Shown here: positions 39,860-50,655 of the stretch, one piece after another
Position numbering within the stretch: the first letter of the stretch is position 1
Layout: every line of letters starts with the position of its first letter
Origin: Paragonimus westermani
Lineage: Eukaryota; Platyhelminthes; Trematoda; Plagiorchiida; Troglotrematidae
Assembly: GCA_008508345.1 (NCBI GenBank)
Contig: QNGE01001303.1
Location: 62,001-126,000 of the forward strand
DNA: 64,000 nucleotides
Direction: 5' to 3'
Program-made: the position numbers and the translations under genes
The notes under the pieces: generated by a model
The model's database searches: none
The model's input: the letters and a program-made list of their open reading frames with translations, nothing else
Told to the model about the DNA's origin: nothing

Positions 39860-41205
39860 GTGAGTCCGGATTGAGTCGCACATTTTGACTGCACCCGACA
39901 GTGTCGTGAAACATAAATCAGCGTTGAAGAGTGAAATAATGCCCCTGAATTTTCAGTGTGTTGAGTATACCTCCAACTTGCACACAACCAAACGTTACTC
40001 GCAGGTATCACAAAATAACTAGGATTTTTGAGCAATTCGCCTTTTGAAAGTAAGAAGTGCCAGACTCGAATGCTGTTGTTGTAGTACTCTGTATAAGCAA
40101 CTAAAACAAGATGACAACCCCGGCTAGCTCGTTTGTAAGGGGAGGTTGTTGAACATCTTATCATCCAACTCATCGGACATGATCTAGCCATCATACCTGA
40201 ACGGTTACGCACACTCACCTGTAATTAATGAACAGGTCTGATAAGCGGGCACAGTAGTTATCTAGTTTACTCCGATCGAGGGGGTAATGGCTTCTCAGAC
40301 TAGTCTACGTCACTGATTCCATTCGGCTTGCTCAGAAGTGTTACTGATAACTGAGGGGCAATGGAGCAGTTTGTATGATTCGACTGATGACTTGCAGCAC
40401 AGCGCGATAGAATGTGGGGGATGTACACTTGTCAATAATTGAAGTCTACGATTGTTCATAAGCATCAGTTATTAGTGTTCATTCTCAAGACTGTTTTACG
40501 ATATGACGCCTCCTTGTAGCCTTGAGATCGATAGAGAAGTTGGCACCATAAATTAGCACAATATAACGGAAGACACACTGTAACTAAGTTAAATTTATAA
40601 CTGCAACATTACCGTATATAATCATTTAGAAATCGAAGCCATGATACGAAATACTCTGCATCTCCTGGTCGATTTGCGGTAGTCGAGATCCCATATTTTT
40701 CTAATGACATTTATTGTGCGCTAATTGAGGCGACAACTAAAATATTCTCAAAAGAGCTTAGTTCAAAAATGTACCAAATTCCTTTCGTATGCCAGCTAAT
40801 CTATACCTAAGCTTTTCAGTCGGGTAAGCGCCATCAGATTTCCATGAGAAAACAGGAAGTTTAGAGACTGTCTAGTTGAGTATTTCATTTGGGCCAAACA
40901 TTTCAAAACGTTCCTGTCGTCAAGTTTTCATAGTATTGTTGTATTTTTGGGCTGAATAGTCACTCATTTATCTGACAGAAATTCACGTTTGCCTTGAAAG
41001 TAATTTGAAACATGAAAATAAATTGCCTGTTTAGTTCATAGCACACGTTGATGTTTACCCGTATACGAAGTTGCATTCTTTACAAAACGGCTGTAGAGCA
41101 ACCCATGAAGACTAACCACTTCACTGAGTGTACAATCAAGGCTAGGCTCGCGTTTTTCCTACAGTTGTTCGCTACCGTCACCAATGGAGTAAACGAAATT
41201 TTGAC

Positions 41206-41644
41206 ATTACTGATGAGTAGTCGGGGATTTGGTTTATTTTCAAGTTGAATATCACTCACATTTGATCGGAGCCTTCACATTCAGATAAGCTTTCTAGCCA
41301 ACCTCTTTCGAAAAGAGGCACTGGACTCGAGTCTCACTCTCATTAGAGTTCGTCAGTAGTGCATATCCTTGCCACGGCCGGGATTTGAACTCCGGACATT
41401 CCAATCATGAGGCAACCGTGTTGACCACTGCGTCATTGACCTCACATTAGGCACGACCGAATTATCAAATCTGAACGCTCAACCACTCTCGTTTGTGACC
41501 ACTGATCATGTTGCCCGATCGTCTCGAGAGGAGACACAGTAACTGTCCTGTTAACTCCATTCGATAACCTCGCGAAAGCTGCGATCTAACGTGAGTGATG
41601 TTCAACTTGAAAATAAACCAAATCCCCGAATACTCATCGGTAAT
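41206..41644 (-). mobile_element. Complete TIR-flanked SINE-like element
   Basis: Left terminus attactgatgagtagtcggg through tttcaagttgaat is matched by an inverted right terminus (ttcaacttgaaaataaacc through tactcatcggtaat), about 44 bases each with a few mismatches. The interior, read on the minus strand, carries a tRNA-like A box (cgcagtggtcaacacgg), a B box (ggagttcaaatcccgg) and the common tail. This joins the ends of a DNA-transposon-like element with a Pol III-type SINE core. No open frame for a transposase. No obvious target duplication. Confidence 0.82.
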
Positions 41645-41712
41645 CTAAAATATCGCCTTGCAGGTTTAATGAGATCAGTGAGCTCGACCTGTCTCGGAAG
41701 TCCTAATCGCGG

Positions 41713-42030
41713 GGTTATCGATTGGAGTTAACAGGCAGTAACTGTGTCTCCTCTCGAGACGATCGGGCAACATGATCAGTGGTCACAAACGAGAGTGGTT
41801 GAGCGTTCAGATTCGATAATTCGGTCGTGCCTAGTGTGAGGTCAATGACGCAGTGGTCAACACGGTTGCCTCATGATTGGAATGTCCGGAGTTCAAATCC
41901 CGGCCGTGGCAAGGATATGCACTACTGACGAACTCTAATGAGAGTGAGACTCGAGTCCAGTGCCTCTTTTCGAAAGAGGTTGGCTAGAAAGCTTATCTGA
42001 ATGTGAAGGCTCCGATCAAATGTGAGTGAT
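41713..42030 (+). repeat. Second, inverted copy of the same SINE core (right arm of a large inverted repeat)
   Basis: This 318-base stretch is the reverse complement of 41251-41569 with only a handful of differences (for example cagtaac versus cagttac, attcg versus atttg, tagtg versus taatg). Its terminal TIR is missing on the right. The copies are separated by about 143 bases, which include the right TIR of the first copy. A-box and B-box are intact: gcagtggtcaacacgg and ggagttcaaatcccgg. Confidence 0.92.
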
Positions 42031-43874
42031 GTTGTAAATTCTTGACAGTTCTGGAAAACAATGGTGTCCAAGATGGTATATTCCTAGCTTGCGATTGGCC
42101 GCTTCAAAATTGTATATCTCTCAAGAATGGAAATCGCTTCAAAACTGGGAAGTTTGGTGGGTCCTTGTGCTGTTCTTTCCAGCGGGAGTACCTTATAATT
42201 ACTGTGTGATCACCGCTTTAAAATAGTGTACAAAAAACAAATTTTTCATCATATGTTACCAACAGTTTTATGAGTAGTATAATTGTTGATCAGTGATATA
42301 TCCAAACCCCGATCAGATATGTTGTGATGCGCGGTAAGTGACACGATTAAGTGACAAATAAAGATTGCTACAACCAATACGATTTAAAAGTTACGGGCTA
42401 GATGTTGTCAAGTATTTGATATTGATAACTGTCTACTTTCCGATTCTCATTTCGTGTTCAGCTGAACCATCTAAGCCGGACCATATTTAATCTGTCTCTG
42501 AAGCTGACGATTTAGGTCCTTCTTTTCTGCCACTGTCACACTTCAAACACCCATAGATGAAGCCAATAGTGTAATACAGATTGATATATTGACTGTCGGA
42601 ATCGTTATTAGGGTAATGCATTCCGGTGGACTGTGCTGAGAATGTTTTTCAACTGTTCTCGACAAGTCGTTGATACTGTCAACATTTTACAGCAATTTGG
42701 TTTAAGTATTCAACTTCGAGATGGTGGGCATACCTTGTTGTACACACTATGGTCTGCTGTTCCTGCCGCTGTAATTTGCTATGCCTATGCTGACTTTCAG
42801 TATCGTCTTTTATGTGTTCCAGTTGCTTGATCGACACCCATAGTCGCAGTGTGGGTCATAAACGCCCCATGATTTTGGCACAGTTGTTTCTCGTGTTGAC
42901 GTGTATATGACCTTACACGTGTCACATCACTCTGGTTGTCAGTGTAACAGAATTCGTGAATGAGGGTAACCACTGAACCGATGGTCCACGAAGCGTGCCG
43001 TAACCATGGCTGCGCGTGAATAATTTTGAGACACTACAGAGATGTCTCGCGTGGTACGCTGCTTTCCTTCTCTATGGTGATAGCTTGTAATTAAATCGTC
43101 TGACAAAATGCCGACCAATACGAATCTGCGGATAAATCTCTGCGGAGGAAGCGGCAATAGTTGGGTGACCACTTTTGTGAATGGAAGAGTAGAGCAACCT
43201 TCGTTCCGGTTGATAATCCCACTCGGACGAGGTGCATTGTTTGAATTAAAGTTTCCTAGGCACACTAGAGGGTGGAGGGATTCAGAATAAGTCTCGAATT
43301 ATGAGCAACGGCTAGATCGTCAGCTCAAACCGTTCCGCGATAATCCCCCAGAAATAAGAGAGCTAATATCACTCCGCAGTTTTTAAATAAGCATTTTGAT
43401 TTTTGATGCCATAAATTAAAAAGGACCTGTGAACCACTCCTAACAATCTATTTCAGCATCATGAAGGAAAATGAAGCTGAGTTACACTAAGGTTAACCTC
43501 GCATTGACTACAATTCAACCACAGTCGAAAAGCAATTTTACAAGCTAGTCTATATTCTACACCTCCCTTTTCGAATATGTTCAAGTTGACACTGCGTGCC
43601 TAATATTGGTTCCATATTGTTTCTTCGCGTATACTGCATTACTGTTATAGAGTAAAAGAATGTTTTTAGGGACGCCCTTACCTGCCCCACACCTCTAGTC
43701 CAAAGGCAACAGTTGAACTATCAAGCAGGAATTTCGGATCACAATAGTGAGATAAGATGTGGTCAAAACACAGCGTATCTGTAGACGGCACGTAAGTTGG
43801 CAGAATGAATTTCAAGTGTTGTCCGCGACCCTCCACTGATCCGCGGTTCGACATATTACATAATTTTAAATTGT

Positions 43875-44190
43875 ACATCACCCACACTTGATCGCAGCCT
43901 TTACATTTAGACACATCCGTCGGCCAATACCCTTCAGAAGAACGCACTAAACAAGAGGTTCCCTCTTACCAGAGCCCACTAATGTTGTACATCCTCGTCC
44001 GGACTGGAATTTACACTTCGGCTGTCGCAATTGTGAGTCCGGTGTGGTAACCACGTCAGGAGTAACCCCACGGTGACCGAATGATCACTTACAAACGCTC
44101 AGTCACAACCTTGTGCGAAAAGTGTTCAGTTTGCCTGACCATTCAGAAAATGGAGTAAGCAGAATTGCCCTGTTTAATCCAGTCGATAGC
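43875..44190 (-). repeat. Diverged TIR/SINE family copy
   Basis: Matches the family in block order: catcacccacacttgatcgc, the gaagaacgcactaaac block, an anti-B-box region around gactggaatttacac, cgtcaggagtaacc, and ending tttaatccagtcgatag. Intronic. Confidence 0.7.
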
Positions 44191-44701
44191 CCCCTGATCA
44201 GCACTTTTCAGCTGGACTGAAGTTACTGACTTCATTGAACCAGTTGCAACAGTGTCAAAAATGATAGTCGTGCTTATAAAACAAGTGAGATGAGAATAAA
44301 AATGGCGTCGAACAATCCGAGATATTGGTAGATCGATCAGGTTAGGTGTCTCACGTAGACTAAACTTCATATTTCATGAAACAAACTTGTATGGATAATA
44401 GGTTTGATGTCTTCAGGAAGTGAATTGAGCCGAACTCAAGCCAAAATTGTTTCGTAGTCGTATCTTGAGTGTTGTCCCTCTGAGATCCTAAATTAACAGG
44501 AAAATCCACAGGATTCAACAAAAGTAGTCGCCCCAAATGGAGCGGTCCTTCTTACTGGAGCGCGCTGAAAGAAACTACTGTATACAGTACGAACGACCGT
44601 CTCATAGCCAGGTTCATGTAGGCAGTTCTTCTCCTGTCAGTCAGCGGTCGATTATCTGTCTACGTCATTCCTCTTGAACCAACGTTCGTGGAGCTGATTG
44701 T

Positions 44702-44730
44702 CTGAGGAAGGCCGGTATGGTTTTGTGACA
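44702..44730 (+). repeat. Degenerate relative of the hammerhead-like repeat
   Basis: ctgaggaaggccgg repeats the first half of the motif at 27519, but the GAAAC half is changed to tgtgac, so a ribozyme fold is not kept. Confidence 0.3.
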
Positions 44731-45196
44731 TGAAGATTTGTGACTACGTTCGTCTCTCTCTCCCAGGTGAATCCTTTTAAAAAAGAAATCGGTTATCGAG
44801 TTGGTGTGTAAATCAGAAACGACTGTTGAATTCTGTGCTATTGTGGTCTTAATCATGATAACATCTATCGACTCTGGAACGATTTTGATAATTACGCGGC
44901 GAAAGTAGACGTACACTTTTTGATTAAGCTTCTTGACATTTAGGAAAATGTCCACATTCTATAGGTCTGTTAGGTCTCTTTTTATATAGTGCATGTTTCA
45001 TACTGATGAGAACAAATAACCGTTTCTTTCGCCTTACTGTCTGATCGATTGCTCGGTCAGTCGGCTGATTGATTAATGTAAGATGCTCAAAACGAGGTGT
45101 GTCACTAATTAACCCTACAAGCTAGCTGGTTTGTAGGCGTACATTACATTAATTTCGCATTGTATAATGTCATACATTGTGATTATTCTGCTTCAG

Positions 45197-45277
45197 GTAT
45201 TCTGGTCTGAATATTTGCAATTTCACGCATTCCTGGCGCGACGGTTTAGCGTTTCTGGCACTGACGCACCAAAGCCG
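45197..45277 (+). CDS. DMD: Dystrophin exon: CH2 core (actin-binding)
   Basis: 81 nt; the first base completes a Gly codon split by the upstream intron and the last two bases are CG of an Arg codon. The frame from 45198 reads YSGLNICNFTHSWRDGLAFL and then ALTHQS. This is the CH2 signature (hydrophobic-x-NF-T-x-SW-x-DGLA-x-x-AL-x-H). The ungapped match to the dystrophin/spectrin CH2 family leaves little doubt. The donor gtaagc falls after the second base of the Arg codon that precedes Pro-Asp-Leu-Phe, the same codon and phase as the human exon 6/7 boundary. The largest open frame here is a different one, so simple ORF inspection would miss this exon. Confidence 0.94.
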
Positions 45278-45641
45278 GTAAGCACTTTGCAATTATACGT
45301 TTCAGTGGGCAGAAGCCTATTTATCAGAATATGCCGAAGACAGTGTTGGTTAGTTTGTTGAGACCATTGGCGTTCTTACTAGAGTTGTCAACTAAGCAGC
45401 CAGCTAAGGAATATCAGCGGTTATTTAACAAGTTTTTTTCTGTTTGTCAGAAACTCCAATACAATTTGAGAGAACAAATAAGTGAACATGAAACAAGGAT
45501 TCTTTTCGACTTTAGAGTGAACTCAGATCAATCGATGTCATTTTGTTGGAACAAATTTGAGAAAACCGTCAGGACATGAGCCATAAATAAACGAAACATA
45601 AATATTAGGCGGTATATACAGTATAACTAGACATTCCTGTC

Positions 45642-45659
45642 TTTTTTTTTTAAAAAAAA
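45642..45659. repeat. T10/A8 homopolymer junction
   Basis: A run of ten T followed by eight A, self-complementary. Intronic. Confidence 0.7.
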
Positions 45660-46329
45660 TGTGGTTTTGGAAATTAACGTGAACAGACTCCTTAATGTTA
45701 ACGTCTATGCCGTAGCTGATCAATTGATCGGTTACGGAATGTATGCTATTCCGATGGGTTCTAGCACTCTGAATGCATGATGTGTGCGTCAGAAAGTTGA
45801 TATCTCGTCTGAGATGATGACCAACCGTTCGATAAGCTCAGATATGGATAAAAGCGTCGGTCGTGTTCATGTGAAATTCGGGTCACGATGCGACCATGGT
45901 TTGCAGATGCTTGGGGCTCTGTACCCGATTCGTGTTTTTCCGAAAATACTTACTACTTTTGCGTTGAAATACGCGGTCCGCTGGGTTTTTTACTTGGTAA
46001 TATGTCTACGGTTCAGCGGTAGAGATGATGAACAACAGAAAAGAGGTTCACTGGAAATACGGTTATTTGAATTCATTGTTGGAAACATTATAGAACAGCA
46101 GAACACCATTTAAATACCGTGAGCTCAGATGAAGCATCGGATGAGAGCTGTTGTTAGAGGAGATACAAGCAGTAATCACCGACATATTCGTCAGCATCAT
46201 TGTGACCATGAGTAGTAAATTAATACCAGAAAATCTTACTGAAGGTGCTAACAGACAGAAAACTGATAGCCAGTGGGATACACTGTTTGCTGGAAAGCAG
46301 TGCACGGGCAAACTCTTCAACAGCCATGC

Positions 46330-46500
46330 CAGCTGATGGGTGTGCGTTGGTTGTAGCCAGATTCTGTCAAAATAGCGGAAACTCGTATACCATAGCAAAA
46401 TCTTCGTACGACACCCACATGTCGGGGATTTGAAAATTGGTTGCTGTGGCTGGGCATTCACCCTAAGAATGTTTGGCCGGTAATCACTGTTGATTATACT
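46330..46500 (+). pseudogene. Possible remnant of an LTR-retrotransposon integrase
   Basis: The frame around 46430-46490 reads HPKNVWPVITVDYTAPKR, like the region opening the integrase catalytic core (PW..V.VDY.GP, containing the first catalytic Asp). Just upstream, in another frame, ARFCQNSGNSYTIAKS resembles the end of the HHCC zinc finger (C..CQ..). A stop and a frame change separate them. Too short to be sure. A 164-codon open frame on the opposite strand covers the same bases and has no recognisable content. Confidence 0.3.
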
Positions 46501-47853
46501 GCACCAAAACGGTAAGGGTTTGTGCAGATAATTGAAGTGCGTGCTACGATGTTCCATTTTGTGTACAATTGCACACTTAGCTTTGTTTTACGATGGAGAC
46601 ATAGCCCAAAAATATCGTATGGTTTGCGTAAGCGACTGTCGTAGAATCGAGCGATGATACTCTGGTTTGTCGTCTATTACTGATCTATATTCAACTCTAA
46701 CACAGCTGGAAGACGTGTGAATAGACTGGTGTATGGATTCTGAGAGACAAGTTTCTGACAAAAATTGAAAATTATACTCCCAGTTCCATAGAATGACGCG
46801 TTCAAAATAAATAGTTGAACTATTGAAGAAAGATCACAAATAGACTTGCGAGATGCCACCCAAGCATATCTGCTCCGTGAATCGGATATAACCAGGTGAA
46901 CAGATCTGATAGACAAAAAGGTAGTTTGCAATCTAGATCATTTCTTTGTGACTAGCACTTTTGTATAGAAAATATGTCTTACTCATTTTGCCTATCTTTA
47001 CCATCTGACCTAAAGTGAACGTCACAGGAGAAACTTTGTAAAACATATACTCTATTACAAAACCATTTTGTGTAACAAAATAATTACTGATAAGTTTCTG
47101 CTCTCATAAACACATCACAAAGTAATCCAGTTTCATGGTTAAATAGGGTTACGTTACTCACAAATGTTTGATTCCTACAAGGTCACTTTGCAAACACATC
47201 TGTCACATGAACCTTTTACATTGCACGACGTGGTGTCTGATCCGTTGGGCATACTACTAACTTTATCCTGCTAATCTGACCGAATGTGGCTGAATAATTT
47301 TTGTCAGACAACTGTGTCGATCAGTGCTCGCAGTCAAAACCAGTCTCTTCTTGTTAGGTTCCGATGTCCCAGCCTCTTGTGAAAATCACTCAGCCTCGTT
47401 TATTCACAGGAACCCTAATAGAAAGAGCAGATCTTTCCATCCTGCTCATACTGTGGAATAGACGATTAAGTTTGTTATTCAGCTCACTAGTGGTGTATCT
47501 TGTGCAGATAGACGTAGTATGTCAGTGATGCACGCGATTAACAGAATTCAACTCACATAGCAATACTCATGAGTGTAAAGCTGAGCAACGAGTCTGGTTT
47601 CATTTACACATCAGTTTGTGGCACGTGAATAGGTGAGCTGTAGTTCACCTCGTACACTTCGTTGTAACGAAAGCAAATATGCACATAGATTATTGTTTTT
47701 GTGGTTATGATGTGATGTTTGTTATGAGGATGTTTGTGGTAAACAACACAAAAGTCCACTTTATCTATTCTATCGTTTTAATGTTCTTTTTCAAATGAGG
47801 TTCGTTGTAAACGCACCATGCTGGTTCATGACTGTCCACTTCCTTTTCTGTAG

Positions 47854-48094
47854 TCCCGACCTATTCAACTATCCGACAAGATTGGAGAAGACAACCAACC
47901 AGAATTTGTCACTTGCTTTCCATCTGGCTACAGCGGAATTCGCTTGTCCTCGCCTGCTCGAACCGATCGATATGCACCCTGACCAGGTGGATGCAAGAGC
48001 TACCGCAACCTATGTAATGGAATTGCGTCGGGCAATTGAACGAGATCGGAAACGCAGATCCAGGGGAATCTTGGAAATACAGACGGCAGCTATG
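47854..48094 (+). CDS. DMD: Dystrophin exon: C-terminal half of CH2
   Basis: The first base completes Arg (CGT), followed by PDLFNYPTRLEKTTNQNL, then LAFHLATAEFACPRLLEPID. This follows the CH2 pattern RPDLFD...L..AF.IA...LGI.KLLDPEDVD exactly in spacing. It continues into the last CH2 helix (ATATYVMELRRAIE) and a basic RDRKRRSR stretch. It ends at phase 0 before donor gtgagg. The Asp/Glu of the usual LLDPEDV is kept as LLEPIDM, with one acidic residue replaced by Ile. Human dystrophin divides this segment between exons 7 and 8; here it is one exon. Confidence 0.94.
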
Positions 48095-49056
48095 GTGAGG
48101 CAGTTTCTACTTTGTAATCAAATAGTCACTATTGCTAGTTTGTACTCGAAGTCCCATTTAATTATACTCTCAATAAAATAGGGTCGGCTATCGTGAACTG
48201 AGATATGTTGGCTTCATTTGGTTGGCATAGTAAAAATGAACTAGCAAGTGAATCCCAAAAATGGCAGCACTGTTTTGGGCGCTTTTGCTGGAAATCTGAT
48301 GCACGAGAAAGCTGAATTGTTTGGTTGCAACCCCTACATACCAAAGGTCGATACTTCTGTAGCCACCAATTTTGAGTGTATACTATATGTCATCTATCAT
48401 GTGTCTCATCTGGCTTGGTTGACAGGGGTTTTTCCCGGTGATTTTACAATCTCTTCAAATGTGTCAAATGTTCGTTATCATTTTTTCTATGGCATGCTGT
48501 ATTCCGATGCAAAGATAAGCTGATCAATACATTGGTAATATGAGCAACTAATAGCTTTGCTCATTGACAATTTTGTGCACACTAGTGCCACGGCTGTTGA
48601 CTGTACTCTATCCATCTGTGGACGTACAGTGAATACTCGACCCTACTGAGTATGATGATCCCGTAGCCGATCAATTGAATACCACGTATCACAGGTGAAT
48701 GTAGTGTCCTCCAGAGAACGCGGAATTCTGACATACGTTTTGTCCAATCGATGTTGTCTGGTGTACCTTCGATATCCGCCTTCATTTTGTGTGTGAACTT
48801 CTTGGGGCAGTATTTAGTAACCCGGTAATTCGAAGGCATCTGTAGTAATATGCGATTTTTTGCGTGAAGAGCATCAGTGTTAATAACCTGTTTCAATCAA
48901 TGGTTGCTTTAGGCCTCAATGACAGTTCAAGGCCTAGAACAGGGGACGGCCTACGAAGGCTTCATTCATCCATCTCAGGCAATAACAAATGAGAAAGTAA
49001 CCTCATGAATGAATTTGCTTCATCCTCCTTTGGCAGATAGCACAATCCAGTTGGCG

Positions 49057-49088
49057 TAACCAACCGTACGTTTCCGTACGGTTGGTTA
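49057..49088. repeat. Perfect 14-bp hairpin with a 4-base loop
   Basis: taaccaaccgtacg, loop tttc, then cgtacggttggtta. All 14 positions pair. Lies in the intron after the CH2 exons. Not followed by a T run and not attached to a recognised element. Confidence 0.9.
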
Positions 49089-49204
49089 AGTCTTTAACCA
49101 CAAGCATAACACAAAAGTGCAAACGAGGTCAAATACACTAGTCTTCCTTAATGAGACCACTGATGGACCTGACCAGAAAGGGTATTTTCTGGTGTGTCCA
49201 CTTT

Positions 49205-49226
49205 TGTGTGTGTGTGTGGGGGGGGG
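49205..49226. repeat. (TG)n followed by a G run
   Basis: Imperfect gtgtgtgtgtgtg followed by nine G. Ordinary simple repeat. Confidence 0.9.
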
Positions 49227-49439
49227 TGTCTTAACTCAACAGCAGCACGCACAACATTAATAGCATTTTAAAAGAACAACAAACTGGCTTATGAGAACAT
49301 ACTCAACTGTCTTTTTTTCACGGTCTGACGGTAAACGCTGACTTATCAGGCAACATTTATAGAACACGTTCATAATCTGATCGGATGCAGATTAACTAAT
49401 GTTTGCAACCCACCACAAACCTGTTGTTTGTAAGATAGT

Positions 49440-49735
49440 CATTGAATTGACAATTACGTTGCACAGCTTGCGATGTTTGGGTCACGTGCTCCGTATGCCA
49501 GCTGAGCGTTTACCGTGCCGAGCATTATATACTGAGGCCACCAACAGTTGGGTAAAACCGCGCGGTGGTCAAGCAACAACGTGGTCACAAAATATAGAGA
49601 CCTTGACTGCTCCATTGAGCAAAGTGGGCAGGTATCGCCTGCCTGGATGGGGTCCTCGTGATCACTCAAACCGCTGGTTAGATAAGCTATCCTAGATGGC
49701 GGTGTGTCGCAGTCAATGGCGTACCTGTATCCATA
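49440..49735 (+). pseudogene. LINE reverse transcriptase 3' remnant
   Basis: The open frame gives LHSLRCLGHVLRMPAERLPC, then RGGQATTWSQNIETLTAPLS and KVGRYRLPGWGPRDHSNRWL. After an in-frame stop it continues MAVCRSQWRTCIHTI. The motifs RxLGHVLRMP, GGQxxTW, LPGWGPRD and CxSQWR are the C-terminal tail of non-LTR retrotransposon ORFs common in flukes. The internal stop and missing catalytic region make it a dead 5'-truncated copy. Same strand as the host gene. Confidence 0.85.
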
Positions 49736-49849
49736 CCATTTCTAGTTCTTCCATTTAGTCTTCTTCAATCTTTTTTGTCCTTCGTAGTACTCTTTCCTTT
49801 TAGGATATTCCACGTCACTGTTGAGGTGAGCGGCGGCCCGAGCCACAGT

Positions 49850-50601
49850 NNNNNNNNNNNNNNNNNNNNNNNNNNNNNNNNNNNNNNNNNNNNNNNNNNN
49901 NNNNNNNNNNNNNNNNNNNNNNNNNNNNNNNNNNNNNNNNNNNNNNNNNNNNNNNNNNNNNNNNNNNNNNNNNNNNNNNNNNNNNNNNNNNNNNNNNNNN
50001 NNNNNNNNNNNNNNNNNNNNNNNNNNNNNNNNNNNNNNNNNNNNNNNNNNNNNNNNNNNNNNNNNNNNNNNNNNNNNNNNNNNNNNNNNNNNNNNNNNNN
50101 NNNNNNNNNNNNNNNNNNNNNNNNNNNNNNNNNNNNNNNNNNNNNNNNNNNNNNNNNNNNNNNNNNNNNNNNNNNNNNNNNNNNNNNNNNNNNNNNNNNN
50201 NNNNNNNNNNNNNNNNNNNNNNNNNNNNNNNNNNNNNNNNNNNNNNNNNNNNNNNNNNNNNNNNNNNNNNNNNNNNNNNNNNNNNNNNNNNNNNNNNNNN
50301 NNNNNNNNNNNNNNNNNNNNNNNNNNNNNNNNNNNNNNNNNNNNNNNNNNNNNNNNNNNNNNNNNNNNNNNNNNNNNNNNNNNNNNNNNNNNNNNNNNNN
50401 NNNNNNNNNNNNNNNNNNNNNNNNNNNNNNNNNNNNNNNNNNNNNNNNNNNNNNNNNNNNNNNNNNNNNNNNNNNNNNNNNNNNNNNNNNNNNNNNNNNN
50501 NNNNNNNNNNNNNNNNNNNNNNNNNNNNNNNNNNNNNNNNNNNNNNNNNNNNNNNNNNNNNNNNNNNNNNNNNNNNNNNNNNNNNNNNNNNNNNNNNNNN
50601 N
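49850..50601. other. Assembly gap (752 N)
   Basis: Undetermined bases inside an intron. The right edge is SINE sequence and a LINE remnant lies just left, so repeats likely caused it. Confidence 1.
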
Positions 50602-50655
50602 TGATTGGAGTTAACAGGACAGTTACTGTGTCTTCTCTCGAGAGGATCGTGCAAC
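50602..50655 (+). repeat. TIR/SINE family fragment at the gap edge
   Basis: tgattggagttaacaggaca followed by ttactgtgtcttctctcgag corresponds to the 5' block of the core seen at 41719 onward. The remainder is cut off after gcaacctga. Confidence 0.8.

Larger units (their letters stand above)
39860..45196 (+). other. Intron within CH2-coding region (about 5.3 kb)
   Basis: Begins gtgagt and ends gcttcag. It holds the large inverted repeat of SINE/TIR elements (41206-42030) and a further diverged copy (43875-44190). No other coding signal was recognised. Confidence 0.7.
45278..47853 (+). other. Intron within CH2-coding region (about 2.6 kb)
   Basis: Begins gtaagc and ends ttttctgtag. It contains a T10/A8 tract (45642-45659) and a possible decayed retrotransposon integrase fragment (46330-46500). 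No exon is needed between the flanking exons because they join within one Arg codon. Confidence 0.7.

Noticed and set aside
46063..46557. 164-codon open frame on the minus strand
   Set aside because: Composition is unlike a real protein (scattered Cys, Trp and His, no domain) and the opposite strand shows better, retroelement-like similarity.
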